NCBI RefSeq assembly: GCF_002165305.2
Contig: NZ_CP032286.1
Coordinates: 62,001 to 126,000 of the forward strand
Origin: Acinetobacter sp. WCHA55
Lineage (GTDB): Bacteria > Pseudomonadota > Gammaproteobacteria > Pseudomonadales > Moraxellaceae
Direction: 5' to 3'
Length of the DNA: 64,000 nt
Each line of letters begins with the position of its first letter. Within the stretch, counting starts at the first letter, position 1. This document shows, one piece after another, positions 63,292 through 64,000 of the stretch. Below the pieces are notes generated by a model, which saw only the letters and a list, made by a program, of their open reading frames with translations, was not told the origin of the DNA and searched no databases. A program made the translations under genes and the position numbers.

Positions 63292-64000
63292 ATGTTCCAA
63301 CAAAAATTACTCATGAAAACATTCCTTGCAACTGCAATGATGGGGACTATTGCTTTGACAGGTTGTTCAAAACCTGCGGAGAAAGCGGAAACAGCAACGT
63401 CTGAGCCAGCAGCGGCAGTGAGCAGTGGTGACACCATCAAAGTCGGAATTTTGCACTCGCTCTCAGGCACCATGGCAATTTCCGAAACCTCACTCAAAGA
63501 TACGGCCTTAATGACCATCAATGAAATTAATGCCAATGGTGGGGTACTGGGTAAAAAATTAGAACCTGTCGTCGTCGATCCAGCATCTGATTGGCCTTTA
63601 TTCGCTGAAAAAGCACGTCAACTCATTACCCAAGACAAAGTTGCAGTCATTTTTGGTTCATGGACATCGGTCTCGCGTAAGTCTGTGCTACCTGTGGTAG
63701 AAGAATTGAATGGTTTATTGTTCTATCCTGTGCAGTATGAGGGACAGGAACAGTCGAAAAATATTTTCTATACAGGAGCCGCGCCAAACCAACAAGCGAT
63801 TCCTGCAGTGGAATATTTGATGAGCGAAGAGGGCGGTAAAGCAGAGCGTTTTGTTCTACTTGGTACGGACTATGTCTACCCACGTACCACCAATAAAATT
63901 TTACGTGCGTTCTTGAAGTCCAAAGGTGTGGCCGATGCGGACATTATGGAAGAGTACACTCCCTTCGGTCATAGTAACTATCAAACCATTGTTGGGAATG
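63292..64000 (+). CDS. urtA: Urea ABC transporter substrate-binding protein (3' end cut by window)
   Basis: Periplasmic urea-binding protein of the high-affinity UrtABCDE importer. The first 236 residues are visible. A lipobox-type signal (TIALTGC, Cys near residue 25) is followed by a Thr/Ala/Glu linker, [87 protein letters not shown] and [18 protein letters not shown], all typical of UrtA. The lipid anchor is less usual for this family. The GGAG ribosome-binding site lies 10 bases upstream. The remaining urt genes would be expected beyond the right edge. Confidence 0.9.
   Translation, partial: MFQQKLLMKTFLATAMMGTIALTGCSKPAEKAETATSEPAAAVSSGDTIKVGILHSLSGTMAISETSLKDTALMTINEINANGGVLGKKLEPVVVDPASDWPLFAEKARQLITQDKVAVIFGSWTSVSRKSVLPVVEELNGLLFYPVQYEGQEQSKNIFYTGAAPNQQAIPAVEYLMSEEGGKAERFVLLGTDYVYPRTTNKILRAFLKSKGVADADIMEEYTPFGHSNYQTIVGN

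Overview
The window looks like an ordinary stretch of chromosome from a gammaproteobacterium of the Moraxellaceae, most likely Acinetobacter. The evidence is the moderately AT-rich composition, the gamma-type housekeeping proteins, the dapA-bamC-purC and yqiA-parE gene orders shared with other gammaproteobacteria, and many short, closely spaced genes separated by compact intrinsic terminators. The species cannot be named from sequence alone. I saw no rRNA, tRNA, CRISPR array, prophage, integrase, transposase or insertion sequence.

Layout. 1-5.3 kb: a siderophore-type TonB-dependent receptor cut by the left edge, a TauE/SafE exporter, a LysR regulator and a uracil/xanthine permease. 5.6-13.6 kb: PEP carboxylase, then a TetR regulator divergent from a two-gene RND efflux pump. 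13.7-22.9 kb: a small membrane protein, dnaJ with a sigma-32-like promoter, dapB, a START protein, a MocR-type regulator, an alcohol dehydrogenase, tag, an M23 peptidase and mutY. 23-27.8 kb: HIT, dienelactone hydrolase, DUF1328, YcgN, rarA, and a LysE exporter divergent from an Lrp regulator. 28-31 kb: a four-gene polar amino-acid ABC importer. 31.4-34.6 kb: a YrbL-like protein and dapA-bamC-purC. 35.2-41.7 kb: pncA, a BASS transporter, ppk1, an Smp-like protein divergent from serB. 42-47 kb: a small membrane protein, an SCP2 protein, dtd, pncB, a rhodanese and psd. 47.1-49.2 kb: phoBR. 49.4-56.5 kb: TetR/SDR, MATE, an aminotransferase, DUF445, a lipoprotein and DUF924. 56.7-62.9 kb: gshA-dsbB, an esterase and yqiA-parE. 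The right edge cuts urtA.

How the genes connect. Diaminopimelate synthesis (dapA, dapB) and cell-wall or envelope maintenance (bamC, M23, psd, dsbB) recur. NAD salvage is represented by pncA and pncB. DNA repair is represented by tag, mutY and rarA. A phosphate circuit is visible: phoBR has two PhoB-like half-sites upstream, and ppk1 has one. The approach to urtA carries a sigma-54-type promoter, which fits nitrogen-regulated urea uptake, together with a dense set of inverted repeats.

I found no convincing undescribed multi-gene system. The best leads are smaller: an apparently shortened BamC, a double-length Smp-like protein next to serB, a degenerate intergenic repeat present in two copies, the urtA control region, and several well-formed operators at divergent regulator/target pairs. 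All family names come from recognising motifs by eye; no database search was run.
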